Below, in pieces: positions 36,791-44,830 of a stretch of DNA of 64,000 bases. Position 1 is the first letter of the stretch. Every line of letters starts with the position of its first letter. A program made the translations under genes and the position numbers. The stretch is from Gammaproteobacteria bacterium (GTDB taxonomy: Bacteria; Pseudomonadota; Gammaproteobacteria; SZUA-229). The notes below the pieces were generated by a model. That model made no database searches. It saw only the letters and a list, made by a program, of their open reading frames with translations, and was not told where the DNA came from. Location: positions 46,794 to 110,793 of the forward strand of contig JAOUKV010000008.1 of assembly GCA_029882355.1 (NCBI GenBank). The letters are read 5' to 3'.

Positions 36791-37738
36791 ATGCACAATT
36801 CAACAAACTTGTTAGCGACATTTGTAAAAACCACCAGCGATCTAATGTCCATCGCCCTTCAGGCCGAGCGTGAAGCTATACGGCGTTATTCTCAGCTTGC
36901 CATAACCATGCGCGAAGGTAATAACGAACATGCTGCCAACCTGTTTGACAGAATGGTAGCCGAAGAGCAGGAACATGAACACCTACTACTAGAGTGGATG
37001 AAAAAAGAAAACATCACCGAGAACCCAGAAATTGCCCCGGTAAAATGGCGTGATCCGAAAATTTCTACCACTTATGATGATGAAGCACGTGATCCTCTGT
37101 ACAGCACACCCTATAAGGCATTAGCCTTTGCTGTCCATAACGAAGAAATTGCCTTTCGATTCTATACGCACGTAGCTGCAGATTCAAAAAATGAGGCTGT
37201 ACGTAAATACGCTGAAATTTTGGCTCGAGAAGAACTCGGTCATGCTGCATTACTCAGAGCTGAACGACGACACGCTTATCATGCCGAACGTGAAGCCAGC
37301 ATTATCGAACCCAGACTTGATCCCAGAACCATTTATAATGAAACAGATCTGTTAACGGCCGCAATCCATATTGATCGTAACTTGGCCAATGGAATGAAAT
37401 TCATCGCCAATGAAGTACCAGAAATAGCAAATCTTTCAAATGTTATTCGACAGGAAATTCACAGTAATGAAAGCAGCCTGAATAAAGAAATCGCTCCTGG
37501 TGAGGACATTATTAGAGATCTTGAACAGGTTGATGCGTACAACAGGCAGATGGATGAAATATCAAATAACTCAGACGAAAAACTAAATCGGCTTCGTGCC
37601 TGTTGTGACCGTAGTTTTGCCTTCTACGACGCAGTTGTTGATACCACCTCTGATGAAAAGATCATGCTGATGGCACAAAGACTGACCTCATCTGCGCTAG
37701 ATCGCATTGCTGTCCTGAAACAGGTTTTTGGAAATTAG
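36791..37738 (+). CDS. Ferritin-like diiron protein (rubrerythrin-type fold)
   Basis: 315 residues, almost all helix. A four-helix diiron site can be read: Glu near 26-28 (QAEREAIRRY), ExxH at 59-62 (EEQEHEH), Glu near 118-119 (HNEEIAFRFY) and ExxH at 148-151 (REELGHAALL). The C-terminal half (170-315) is helical and unassigned, and no rubredoxin-type Cys pair is present. Rubrerythrin-like proteins remove peroxide or handle iron under low oxygen. It is transcribed from an FNR-type promoter shared with nosR and stands before the yhcC-ubiUV group, so a protective role in anaerobic respiration is inferred. The ATG has no ribosome site and lies at the predicted transcript start; ATG 36845 is an alternative. 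Confidence 0.75.
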   Translation: MHNSTNLLATFVKTTSDLMSIALQAEREAIRRYSQLAITMREGNNEHAANLFDRMVAEEQEHEHLLLEWMKKENITENPEIAPVKWRDPKISTTYDDEARDPLYSTPYKALAFAVHNEEIAFRFYTHVAADSKNEAVRKYAEILAREELGHAALLRAERRHAYHAEREASIIEPRLDPRTIYNETDLLTAAIHIDRNLANGMKFIANEVPEIANLSNVIRQEIHSNESSLNKEIAPGEDIIRDLEQVDAYNRQMDEISNNSDEKLNRLRACCDRSFAFYDAVVDTTSDEKIMLMAQRLTSSALDRIAVLKQVFGN

Positions 37739-37761
37739 ACAGATTCAAAAACACCTCCGAA

Positions 37762-37802
37762 TTGACCTACATCAATCCTGTAGCTGCCTGCTAGGCGAAA
37801 AT
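37762..37802 (+). promoter_or_regulatory. FNR-type promoter of the yhcC-ubiU-ubiV group
   Basis: TTGACCTACATCAA (37762-37775) matches TTGAT-N4-ATCAA at 9 of 10 positions. GAAAAT (37797-37802; 4 of 6 against TATAAT) follows after 21 bp, the class II FNR spacing. It lies about 95 bp before the yhcC start, in the gap after the ferritin-like gene. Confidence 0.6.
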
Positions 37803-37870
37803 CCTCCCCTCAATTAACTCCGGTTGAGACCCTGCTGCTGTGCTAACCATCGCAGTCAGAAAAACATGCC

Positions 37871-38830
37871 TTGAATCTTTCGAACCACGTCAACACATTC
37901 GGCCAGGCCATGCTAAACCGTTACGGTGAGCGTGTGCATAAAGTATCTATTGATGCTAGTTTCACCTGCCCCAACCGCGATGGTAGCCTCGGTATAGGCG
38001 GCTGCACTTTTTGCAACAATACCTCATTCAGCCCCAACAGCCGTGAGCCTGCTGAAGTCAGTCAGCAAATTGAGGCGGGTAAATTCATCATCCGAAAACG
38101 AACCGGTGCGCGTAAATACATCGCCTATTTCCAGGCCTACACTAATACCTACGCTGAAACCAAAATCCTCGAACAACAATACAATAAAGCACTCTCTGAA
38201 CCCGATATCATAGGACTCTCCGTAGGTACACGACCTGATTGTGTCGCCGATTCTGTACTGGATTTATTGGTGACTTATCAGGACAAGGGATACGAAGTCT
38301 GGCTGGAACTGGGTCTGCAATCCTCATTTGACAAAACCCTTGATCGTGTCAATCGTGGACACGGTTTTGAAGAATATCGCACGACATTAATCCGTGCACG
38401 ACAACGTGGCATTCAAGTTTGTACACATCTGATTATTGGCCTGCCCGGTGAAAATGAACAGCATTATGAAACCACACTGGATCGTGTGCTCGAACTGGGC
38501 GTGGACGGCCTGAAATTACATCCGCTGCATGTCGTTAAAGGCACACAACTGGCGAATGAATGGCGACGCGGCGAATACCAGCCACTAGCTCTGAATGATT
38601 ATGCCCGTATTGCCGCAGATTTAATCCAGCAAACGCCACCGGAGATTATTTTTCATCGACTAACGGCGACAGCATCAGAAAACATTTTACTCGCACCCGG
38701 CTGGTGCTCAAAAAAATGGCGACCATTAAATCTTATCGCTGAAGAGCTTGAGACACGCAAACACTTTTATCAAACCCCTTTAGTTGTTGATAAAACTAAT
38801 AACTTAATACCAGCTAACATCGGCGGATAA
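37871..38830 (+). CDS. yhcC: YhcC-type radical SAM protein
   Basis: 319 residues. The TTG at 37871 is taken as start because NLSNHVNTFGQAMLNRYGERVHKV aligns with the E. coli YhcC N-terminus (MQLQKLVNMFG...); no upstream ATG is in frame. Cysteines for the 4Fe-4S cluster lie in SFTCPNRDGSLGIGGCTFCN (about residues 33-49). Further family blocks are YFQAYTNTYAE, VGTRPDCV, EVWLELGLQSSFDKTL, THLIIGLPGE and DGLKLHPLHVVKGT. The exact reaction is not known to me. It is first in a plus-strand group with ubiU, ubiV and a dioxygenase (gap of 8 bp to ubiU), under an FNR-like box, which fits an oxygen-sensitive radical enzyme used anaerobically. Confidence 0.88.
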   Translation: MNLSNHVNTFGQAMLNRYGERVHKVSIDASFTCPNRDGSLGIGGCTFCNNTSFSPNSREPAEVSQQIEAGKFIIRKRTGARKYIAYFQAYTNTYAETKILEQQYNKALSEPDIIGLSVGTRPDCVADSVLDLLVTYQDKGYEVWLELGLQSSFDKTLDRVNRGHGFEEYRTTLIRARQRGIQVCTHLIIGLPGENEQHYETTLDRVLELGVDGLKLHPLHVVKGTQLANEWRRGEYQPLALNDYARIAADLIQQTPPEIIFHRLTATASENILLAPGWCSKKWRPLNLIAEELETRKHFYQTPLVVDKTNNLIPANIGG

Positions 38831-38838
38831 CATTAAAC

Positions 38839-39855
38839 ATGAGCAATACAAACAACACTATGGAGCTCGTCTGTCCCGCAGGCAATTTACCTTCACTAAA
38901 AATTGCCGTTGATAATGGTGCCGATGCGGTTTACATGGGTTTCAAAGATGATACCAATGCCCGTCATTTTGCCGGACTCAACTTCAACGACAAACGCGCC
39001 CGTGAAGGCATTGCCTATGCACATCAACGCGGCAGTAAAATGTTTCTAGCTATTAATACCTATCCACAACCTTCAGGTTGGCAGCGTTGGCAGGATGCCG
39101 TTGACCATGCTGCTGAACTTGGCGTCGACGCATTAATACTGGCCGATATTGGCGTTATGGATTACGCCGCTGAGCGATGGCCGGATCTTCGTTTGCATCT
39201 TTCAGTGCAAGGCTCCGCCACAAGCCAGGAATCGATTGAATTTTATCACCGGAACTTTGGAATTAAACGCGCTGTCGTGCCACGCGTACTTTCACTCAAA
39301 CAAATTAAAACCGTCGCAGAAAACAGCCCTGTACCGATAGAAGTATTTGGTTTTGGAAGTTTGTGTGTCATGGTCGAAGGACGCTGCCTGTTATCGTCTT
39401 ATGTAACAGGCCAATCCCCCAATACCTTTGGAGCCTGCTCACCTGCAAGCGCTGTTCAATGGAAAGATACCGAAGCAGGACTTGAAACGCGCCTCAATAA
39501 TGTGCTCATAGACTGCCATGCAAAAGATGAATCTGCTGGCTATCCAACCCTGTGCAAAGGACGATTTAATGTTAACAAAAACACCTATCATGCGATGGAA
39601 GAACCAACCAGTTTAAACACGATGGCGCTAATACCAGAATTACAAAAAGCAGGTGTGGCCGCCATCAAAATCGAAGGCCGTCAGCGTAGCCCTGCCTACG
39701 TTGAACAGGTCACCAAGGTCTGGCGCGCTGCTCTGGATTCCGCACAACAGGATCCTGATAATTACCAACCAAAAGCAGAATGGTTACAGGCTTTGGAAAA
39801 AGTCTCTGAAGGCTCACAAACAACACTTGGCGCCTATCACCGCCCGTGGCAATAA
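38839..39855 (+). CDS. ubiU: UbiU, O2-independent ubiquinone hydroxylation subunit
   Basis: 338 residues of the U32 peptidase-like family. UbiU and UbiV form a 4Fe-4S heterodimer that hydroxylates the ubiquinone ring without oxygen, together with UbiT. The four expected cluster cysteines are C176, C183, C200 and C239, with the same spacing (6, 16 and 38 residues between) as C169, C176, C193 and C232 of E. coli UbiU. The N-terminal MELVCPAGNLPSLKIAVDNGADAVYMGF is the U32 signature. The stop lies 4 bp before the ubiV start. Its presence means this bacterium can make ubiquinone for denitrification. Confidence 0.95.
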   Translation: MSNTNNTMELVCPAGNLPSLKIAVDNGADAVYMGFKDDTNARHFAGLNFNDKRAREGIAYAHQRGSKMFLAINTYPQPSGWQRWQDAVDHAAELGVDALILADIGVMDYAAERWPDLRLHLSVQGSATSQESIEFYHRNFGIKRAVVPRVLSLKQIKTVAENSPVPIEVFGFGSLCVMVEGRCLLSSYVTGQSPNTFGACSPASAVQWKDTEAGLETRLNNVLIDCHAKDESAGYPTLCKGRFNVNKNTYHAMEEPTSLNTMALIPELQKAGVAAIKIEGRQRSPAYVEQVTKVWRAALDSAQQDPDNYQPKAEWLQALEKVSEGSQTTLGAYHRPWQ

Positions 39856-39859
39856 GATC

Positions 39860-40789
39860 ATGACAACACACACGCCAAAGTTATCCCTCGGCCCGATACT
39901 GTATTACTGGGACAGAGAAACACTGTTCGACTTTTACGAAAAAGTTGCAGAGACAGATATTGACATTGTTTATCTTGGAGAAACAGTTTGCTCAAAACGA
40001 CGCATCATGCGTGACAAAGACTGGTTAGAAATTGCAATAAAACTTAAAAATTCAGGTAAAGAAGTAGTACTTTCAACGCTAACATTAATAGAAGCGAATT
40101 CTGAACTTGGCAAACTTAAAAGCATTTGCAAAAACGAAGAGTACACGATCGAAGCAAATGACATGGCTGCGGTTAATTTATTATCCGGAAAACAGACTTT
40201 TGTTACCGGTCCAGCCATCAACATTTACAATGCACGAACATTGAATATGCTGAGTAAACAAGGACTCAGACGCTGGGTTTTTCCGGTTGAGCTGTCACGT
40301 GAAACATTAACTGACATTCTAGAACAACGACCTGACAATGTGGAAACAGAAGTTTTTGTTTACGGCAGATTACCATTAGCTTTTTCGGCTCGGTGCTTTA
40401 CTGCTCGTTATCACAACCTGCAAAAAGATGATTGCCAATTACGATGCATTGAAGACCCGGATGGTTTGCTAATGTCGACACGTGAAGAAGATCCCTTTCT
40501 GGTAATTAATGGTATTCAGACTCAATCGGCCAAAAGCTGCAATCTGATCGCCGACCTCGATGACATGAAAAAAATGGGCGTTGATATATTACGAATCAGT
40601 CCACAATCAAAAGATACAATAGATATCATTAATATTTACCATGATTGTCTACACGGTAAAAAACCCATACATGAAGCATCTTCTGAATTAGAAGCGCTAT
40701 CGCCCACGAGTACCTGCAATGGTTACTGGCATGGTGGCGCGGGTATGGAATCAGTTAATCAACATTTGAATGAAAAAAGCGTGGAATAA
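39860..40789 (+). CDS. ubiV: UbiV, O2-independent ubiquinone hydroxylation subunit
   Basis: 309 residues from ATG 39860. The frame is open much further upstream, but that part overlaps ubiU. U32 family partner of UbiU. The likely 4Fe-4S ligands are C44, C179, C192 and C196, matching C39, C180, C193 and C197 of E. coli UbiV. LSLGPILYYWDRETLFDFYEKVAETDIDIVYLGETVCSKRR is typical of the N-terminus. It is 2 bp from the dioxygenase gene that follows. Confidence 0.95.
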   Translation: MTTHTPKLSLGPILYYWDRETLFDFYEKVAETDIDIVYLGETVCSKRRIMRDKDWLEIAIKLKNSGKEVVLSTLTLIEANSELGKLKSICKNEEYTIEANDMAAVNLLSGKQTFVTGPAINIYNARTLNMLSKQGLRRWVFPVELSRETLTDILEQRPDNVETEVFVYGRLPLAFSARCFTARYHNLQKDDCQLRCIEDPDGLLMSTREEDPFLVINGIQTQSAKSCNLIADLDDMKKMGVDILRISPQSKDTIDIINIYHDCLHGKKPIHEASSELEALSPTSTCNGYWHGGAGMESVNQHLNEKSVE

Positions 40790-40791
40790 TT

Positions 40792-41673
40792 ATGAACACA
40801 AACAATCCTTTTGACCTAAATAATATTTCTGCTTATGAATCCTGGAAACAGGAAAAACTTAAAGGCTATCCTACAAAAGCCGAAGACTTGATCGTTGAAA
40901 TCAATAATCCCCACCATCTTACTTTTGTCGAAAAACAGGCAATCACAAAACTATGCAAGAAAGCCAACATGGCAGTTTATATTAGTAAAATGGGCGATGA
41001 TTCAGACAAGAAAATCCCCTTTGATATAGCTAAACAATTAGGCATTAGTCAGCTCAATAAAAACATGGGAGCAGATGATGATGGCATTACCGCGCTGCAG
41101 GTTAACAATGACCCTTTACACAAGCGTTACATTCCTTACACTAACCACGGCATTCACTGGCACACCGATGGTTATTACAACACACCCGAACAACAAATCA
41201 ATGCGCTGAATCTGCATTGCGTACGCCCCGCCAAAGAAGGTGGTGAAAATGCAGTCATGGATCATGATATCGCCTATATACAATTGCGCGATGAAGATCC
41301 TGAACACATAAAAGCATTGATGCAAATGGATGCCATGACCATCCCGGCAAATGTGGTTGATGGTGAAATACTTCGCCCAGATCGTGTTGGCCCGGTATTT
41401 TCAGTGAGGGATAATGGGCAGTTACACATGCGTTACACAGCGCGAGCGCGAAATGTAATCTGGAAAGATGATGTTGCAACAAAGAATGCCGTGACTGCGC
41501 TTGATAATTTATTAACATCTGACAATAAATACATTTATCGTCTAACACTACAACCAGGCTGGGGATTAATAAGCAACAACGTTTTGCATGATCGCAGTGG
41601 TTTTACTGACGACGAAAAAAATCCAAGATTGCTATACCGCTCACGCTATTACGACTCGCTGGTACTGGATTAA
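40792..41673 (+). CDS. TauD/TfdA-like Fe(II) dioxygenase, unknown substrate
   Basis: 293 residues. It shows the 2-His-1-carboxylate iron site of the TauD/TfdA (2-oxoglutarate-dependent) family: H124 and D126 in IHWHTDGYYN, the distal H266 in NNVLHDRSGF, and Arg268 or Arg279 as candidate 2-oxoglutarate contact. FAD, haem or Fe-S motifs were not seen. It follows ubiV after 2 bp and so belongs to the same transcript. Such an enzyme would normally need O2, which makes its place beside the O2-independent ubiUV genes notable. It converges on ubiT with a stop-codon overlap. The substrate cannot be told from sequence. Confidence 0.82.
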   Translation: MNTNNPFDLNNISAYESWKQEKLKGYPTKAEDLIVEINNPHHLTFVEKQAITKLCKKANMAVYISKMGDDSDKKIPFDIAKQLGISQLNKNMGADDDGITALQVNNDPLHKRYIPYTNHGIHWHTDGYYNTPEQQINALNLHCVRPAKEGGENAVMDHDIAYIQLRDEDPEHIKALMQMDAMTIPANVVDGEILRPDRVGPVFSVRDNGQLHMRYTARARNVIWKDDVATKNAVTALDNLLTSDNKYIYRLTLQPGWGLISNNVLHDRSGFTDDEKNPRLLYRSRYYDSLVLD

Positions 41674-42170
41674 TCTTTAGAAAATAATTTCTTATAAACG
41701 GGCATGGTCTTTCTTGAAAAAGATTCGACCATGCTCAGTATTTTCGATGCTTCAATATCCATACCATCAAGATAATTTTTCAGTGCAAGACCGAGTTCGG
41801 TATCACCCTCCATAACAAGACGGCGCTGAAACATCAGTGTATCGGGATCTACCTGACGACTCGCCATCGACATGAAATCATATAACGAAGCTTTAATGGT
41901 TAGGTGATTCTCCCCCTGTTTATCAGCACCCATCAATCGGTTATCAGAAAGTGTCAGCTGGTAAGACAAGCCTAAATCACTGACCACAATAGCAACCGAC
42001 CTGCCCTGTAAAAAATCCAGTTCGCCGTCGTTTAAATCATCAAATAAAATTTTAGTAATAATATTAGCTAAAAAACGATTATGTAATGTTTGCGGCAGTA
42101 TCTTCAGTGGCAGTGAAAAAGGCCTGGGCAATACAGGGCTTAATGAAAGAGATAAATTTGTTGTTTGCAT
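41670..42170 (-). CDS. ubiT: UbiT, SCP2-domain accessory factor of anaerobic ubiquinone synthesis
   Basis: 166 residues with an SCP2 sterol-carrier-like domain (residues about 35-145: LLDLNDGELDFLQGRSVAIVVSDLGL-like block, then QGENHLTIKASLYDFMSMASRQVDPDTLMFQRRLVMEGDTELGLALKNYLDG). UbiT binds prenylated quinone precursors for UbiUV. It is the third gene of pdxS-pdxT-ubiT (8 bp after pdxT) and its stop overlaps the stop of the convergent dioxygenase gene. An FNR-type promoter lies upstream of pdxS. Confidence 0.92.
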   Translation of the reverse strand: MQTTNLSLSLSPVLPRPFSLPLKILPQTLHNRFLANIITKILFDDLNDGELDFLQGRSVAIVVSDLGLSYQLTLSDNRLMGADKQGENHLTIKASLYDFMSMASRQVDPDTLMFQRRLVMEGDTELGLALKNYLDGMDIEASKILSMVESFSRKTMPVYKKLFSKD

Positions 42171-42178
42171 AATGGTAC

Positions 42179-42763
42179 CTAGTTGAATGCTGGATGAAAA
42201 CCCTTTAACCAGCAGACATGAATTCGATTATCATTAGTTAGCTCAGGATGAAAAGTCACGACTATATGCAGCCCTAACCTCATCATCACTGCCTCATCAT
42301 TATAACTTGCTAGAACTTCTATATTATCATTGCCCGACTTAATAACTGGTGCTCTAATAAAGTGCGCAAGATAGGCAGGACCATCCACATCAGATTTCAA
42401 AATTAATTCTGTAGAAAAGCTACTCACCTGTCTACCGTAACTGTTTCGTATTGCAGCTATCGGCATAATCTTTAGCGGAGTCACTCTTACATCATCGACA
42501 ACCTCAGCCATCAAAATTGCGCCAGCACAAATACCCATTACTGGTTTTTTTTCTGCAAACTCTCGCAACCTATCATATAGATCAAACTTCTGAATCAACA
42601 GACTCATGGTCGTCGATTCGCCACCGGGAATAATCAGAGCGACACAGGCATCAAGTTCATGAGCAAATCTAACACGTTGACAGTCAACACCAATCGCCGA
42701 CAACATTTCAATGTGTTTATCAAATGCGCCCTGTAAAGCAAGCACACCAACAACATTAGGCAT
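42179..42763 (-). CDS. pdxT: PdxT, glutaminase subunit of pyridoxal 5'-phosphate synthase
   Basis: 194 residues. PdxT releases ammonia from glutamine for PdxS. The class I glutaminase triad is C79 (VMGICAGAI), H172 and E174 (TFHPEL). GVLALQGAFDKHIEML and IIPGGESTTMSLL are family blocks. It lies 5 bp after pdxS. This oxygen-independent PLP route is uncommon in gammaproteobacteria, which mostly use PdxA/PdxJ and PdxH. Confidence 0.95.
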   Translation of the reverse strand: MPNVVGVLALQGAFDKHIEMLSAIGVDCQRVRFAHELDACVALIIPGGESTTMSLLIQKFDLYDRLREFAEKKPVMGICAGAILMAEVVDDVRVTPLKIMPIAAIRNSYGRQVSSFSTELILKSDVDGPAYLAHFIRAPVIKSGNDNIEVLASYNDEAVMMRLGLHIVVTFHPELTNDNRIHVCWLKGFHPAFN

Positions 42764-42768
42764 AAATT

Positions 42769-43674
42769 TTACCAGCCCCTGGTGGCAAGTCTATCCTCAG
42801 GTGAAATATCCGTCATCAATAAACCTTTCATACCTGACTTAAGACCACTACTCACTTCTAATAAGATATTTGGATCATCAAAAAATGTTGTTGCTTTGAC
42901 GATAGCCGCAGCGCGAGCCGCAGGATCTTCAGACATAAAAATACCCGATCCAACAAATACCGCTTCTGCACCCAACTGCCGAACCAGGGCCGCATCAGCC
43001 GGAGTCGCAATACCTCCCGCAGAAAAATTAGGCACGGGTAACTTACCATGTTCAGCCACATAACAGACCAGGTCATAGGGTGCACCCATGTCCTTGGCAG
43101 CACTCATCAGTTGTTCTTTATCGAGAATAGTCAGGCGTTTCATTTCATTTTGAATGGTGCGCATATGTCGAACTGCTTCGACGATATTACCGCTACCTGC
43201 CTCACCCTTGGTACGCATCATGGCCGCACCTTCACCGATGCGTCGCAAAGCCTCTCCCAAACAGGTCGAACCACAGACAAAAGGCACTTTGAAATCATGT
43301 TTGGCGACATGATTTGCCTCATCGGCTGGTGTTAACACTTCACTCTCATCGATAAAATCGACTTCTAATGCTTGCAGGATTTGAGCCTCAGCAAAATGAC
43401 CGATACGACACTTGGCCATCACCGGAATTGATACCGTTTCCTGGATCTGACGTATCATATCCGGGTCAGACATACGTGCGACGCCACCATCACGACGAAT
43501 ATCTGAAGGAATTCGTTCCAGCGCCATCACTGCAATAGCACCGGCATCTTCGGCAATCTTAGCCTGCTCAACATTGGTCACATCCATGATGGCGCCACCC
43601 TTTAGCATTTCAGCCAGACCGATTTTTACAATATAGCTGTCTTCAGTTGAAGTTTCTTGTTTAGACTCATTCAT
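42769..43674 (-). CDS. pdxS: PdxS, pyridoxal 5'-phosphate synthase
   Basis: 301 residues from ATG 43672-43674; a TTG four codons upstream is less likely. PdxS makes PLP from ribose 5-phosphate, glyceraldehyde 3-phosphate and ammonia. The two Schiff-base lysines are K88 ([10 protein letters not shown]) and K156 ([11 protein letters not shown]), and [18 protein letters not shown] is the family hallmark. The pathway needs no oxygen, unlike PdxH. It starts the pdxS-pdxT-ubiT unit about 110 bp downstream of a perfect FNR-type box. Confidence 0.96.
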   Translation of the reverse strand: MNESKQETSTEDSYIVKIGLAEMLKGGAIMDVTNVEQAKIAEDAGAIAVMALERIPSDIRRDGGVARMSDPDMIRQIQETVSIPVMAKCRIGHFAEAQILQALEVDFIDESEVLTPADEANHVAKHDFKVPFVCGSTCLGEALRRIGEGAAMMRTKGEAGSGNIVEAVRHMRTIQNEMKRLTILDKEQLMSAAKDMGAPYDLVCYVAEHGKLPVPNFSAGGIATPADAALVRQLGAEAVFVGSGIFMSEDPAARAAAIVKATTFFDDPNILLEVSSGLKSGMKGLLMTDISPEDRLATRGW

Positions 43675-43755
43675 TAATAGCACCAAAATTATAAAATGTA
43701 CGCGCTAAGACCTTGTTTCTACAGGTATAGAAGCATGCCAAAAACACAAACGTGC

Positions 43756-43797
43756 ACTATCAAACAATTTGCACAAATTTGGTTTGATCCATATCAA
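43756..43797 (-). promoter_or_regulatory. FNR-type promoter of pdxS-pdxT-ubiT
   Basis: TTGATCCATATCAA (43784-43797) matches TTGAT-N4-ATCAA at all defined positions. On the minus strand GATAGT (43756-43761; 4 of 6 against TATAAT) follows after 22 bp, the class II FNR arrangement. Transcription would start near 43749, about 75 nt before pdxS. The palindrome could also act on the divergent gene at 43929. Confidence 0.7.
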
Positions 43798-43928
43798 ATT
43801 CAAGCAATACGATAGCGGTCACTGCATAGCGATAGCCACAGCTCTCTATGATTTTTAAAGTGAATATATTGGCATTACATAACAGTCTTTAGGTTAGAAT
43901 TTATTCAATGGCTGTCAGGTGATTAACC

Positions 43929-44768
43929 ATGCAAACAATTATCTCTAAAAATAGCTACTACGCTCTTTTACTATTATTCTTTGCAGCCATTCATGATGCA
44001 CATGCACTGCTTAGTGATTGCACCACTGAATCACCATGGCAGGAACAGAAGCAGGACATCATCAACGCCAACCTGACAGGTATTGGTGTTGTCACCATCT
44101 GGGGTGTTGCTAACTGGGATTATTTCACTAGCTCACCTAAATCCACCGAGGAAAACTGGTTTCAAAATGACACCAGTTCTGGTGGCGCTGATAAAATCGG
44201 TCATATGTACACCAGCTATGTCAGTACACATGGATTGTCCTATCTATATGAAACATGGTGCATAAATAAAGACGATGCTGCTTTATATGGTGCATTGTCC
44301 TCACTGGCGATTCTGGGTTACATGGAAGTTGGTGACTCCTTCAGTGATTATGGCTTTTCCAACGAGGACTTTATAGCAAACAGCATTGGCTCACTGCTCG
44401 GTTATTATCTTTATATTAATCCTGATATAGCCAGCAAGATTGATCTACGATTGGAATATGGTATTCATCCAAATAATAATGATTTAACCACTGATTATGA
44501 AAACCACAAATATCTTCTCGCACTTAAGTTAAACGGTTTTGAATATTTCCGTAACAGTTTCATGAAGCACATTGAATTACAGGTTGGTTATTACAGCAGA
44601 GGATTTGATGACCCTCTAGCCACAAGAGAACGTAATTTATTTTTTGGAATAGGCTTGAATCTAACCGATTTATTTAGAAGACATTCTTATAAAAAAACAG
44701 CGACAGTATTGAGATATATTCAGATACCAGGAACGAATATAGAATTTAACAGGGATATTAACAAATAA
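43929..44768 (+). CDS. DUF2279-like exported protein
   Basis: 279 residues with an N-terminal signal peptide (about 1-26, ends DAHA). The central part (GGADKIGHMYTSYVSTHGLSYLYETW and SFSDYGFSNEDFIANSIGSLLGYYLY) resembles DUF2279, the family of the predicted periplasmic protein YfiM. The rest has an aromatic, alternating pattern suggesting beta structure. Function is unknown. It is divergent from pdxS across a region with a perfect FNR-type box, so anaerobic control is possible but no matching -10 was found on this side. Confidence 0.65.
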   Translation: MQTIISKNSYYALLLLFFAAIHDAHALLSDCTTESPWQEQKQDIINANLTGIGVVTIWGVANWDYFTSSPKSTEENWFQNDTSSGGADKIGHMYTSYVSTHGLSYLYETWCINKDDAALYGALSSLAILGYMEVGDSFSDYGFSNEDFIANSIGSLLGYYLYINPDIASKIDLRLEYGIHPNNNDLTTDYENHKYLLALKLNGFEYFRNSFMKHIELQVGYYSRGFDDPLATRERNLFFGIGLNLTDLFRRHSYKKTATVLRYIQIPGTNIEFNRDINK

Positions 44769-44806
44769 GATCGGCACAAAATATTATTCCGAGGAGCGTA
44801 CAAAAA

Positions 44807-44830
44807 ATGAGAAATTCTATACATTTATGA
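44807..44830 (+). CDS. Seven-codon leader ORF coupled to the Sel1-repeat gene
   Basis: MRNSIHL starts at ATG 44807 behind GAGGAG and ends in TGA 44828-44830, overlapping the ATG (44827) of the next gene in an ATGA. The next gene has no ribosome site of its own, so ribosomes probably reach it by reinitiation. Confidence 0.4.
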   Translation: MRNSIHL

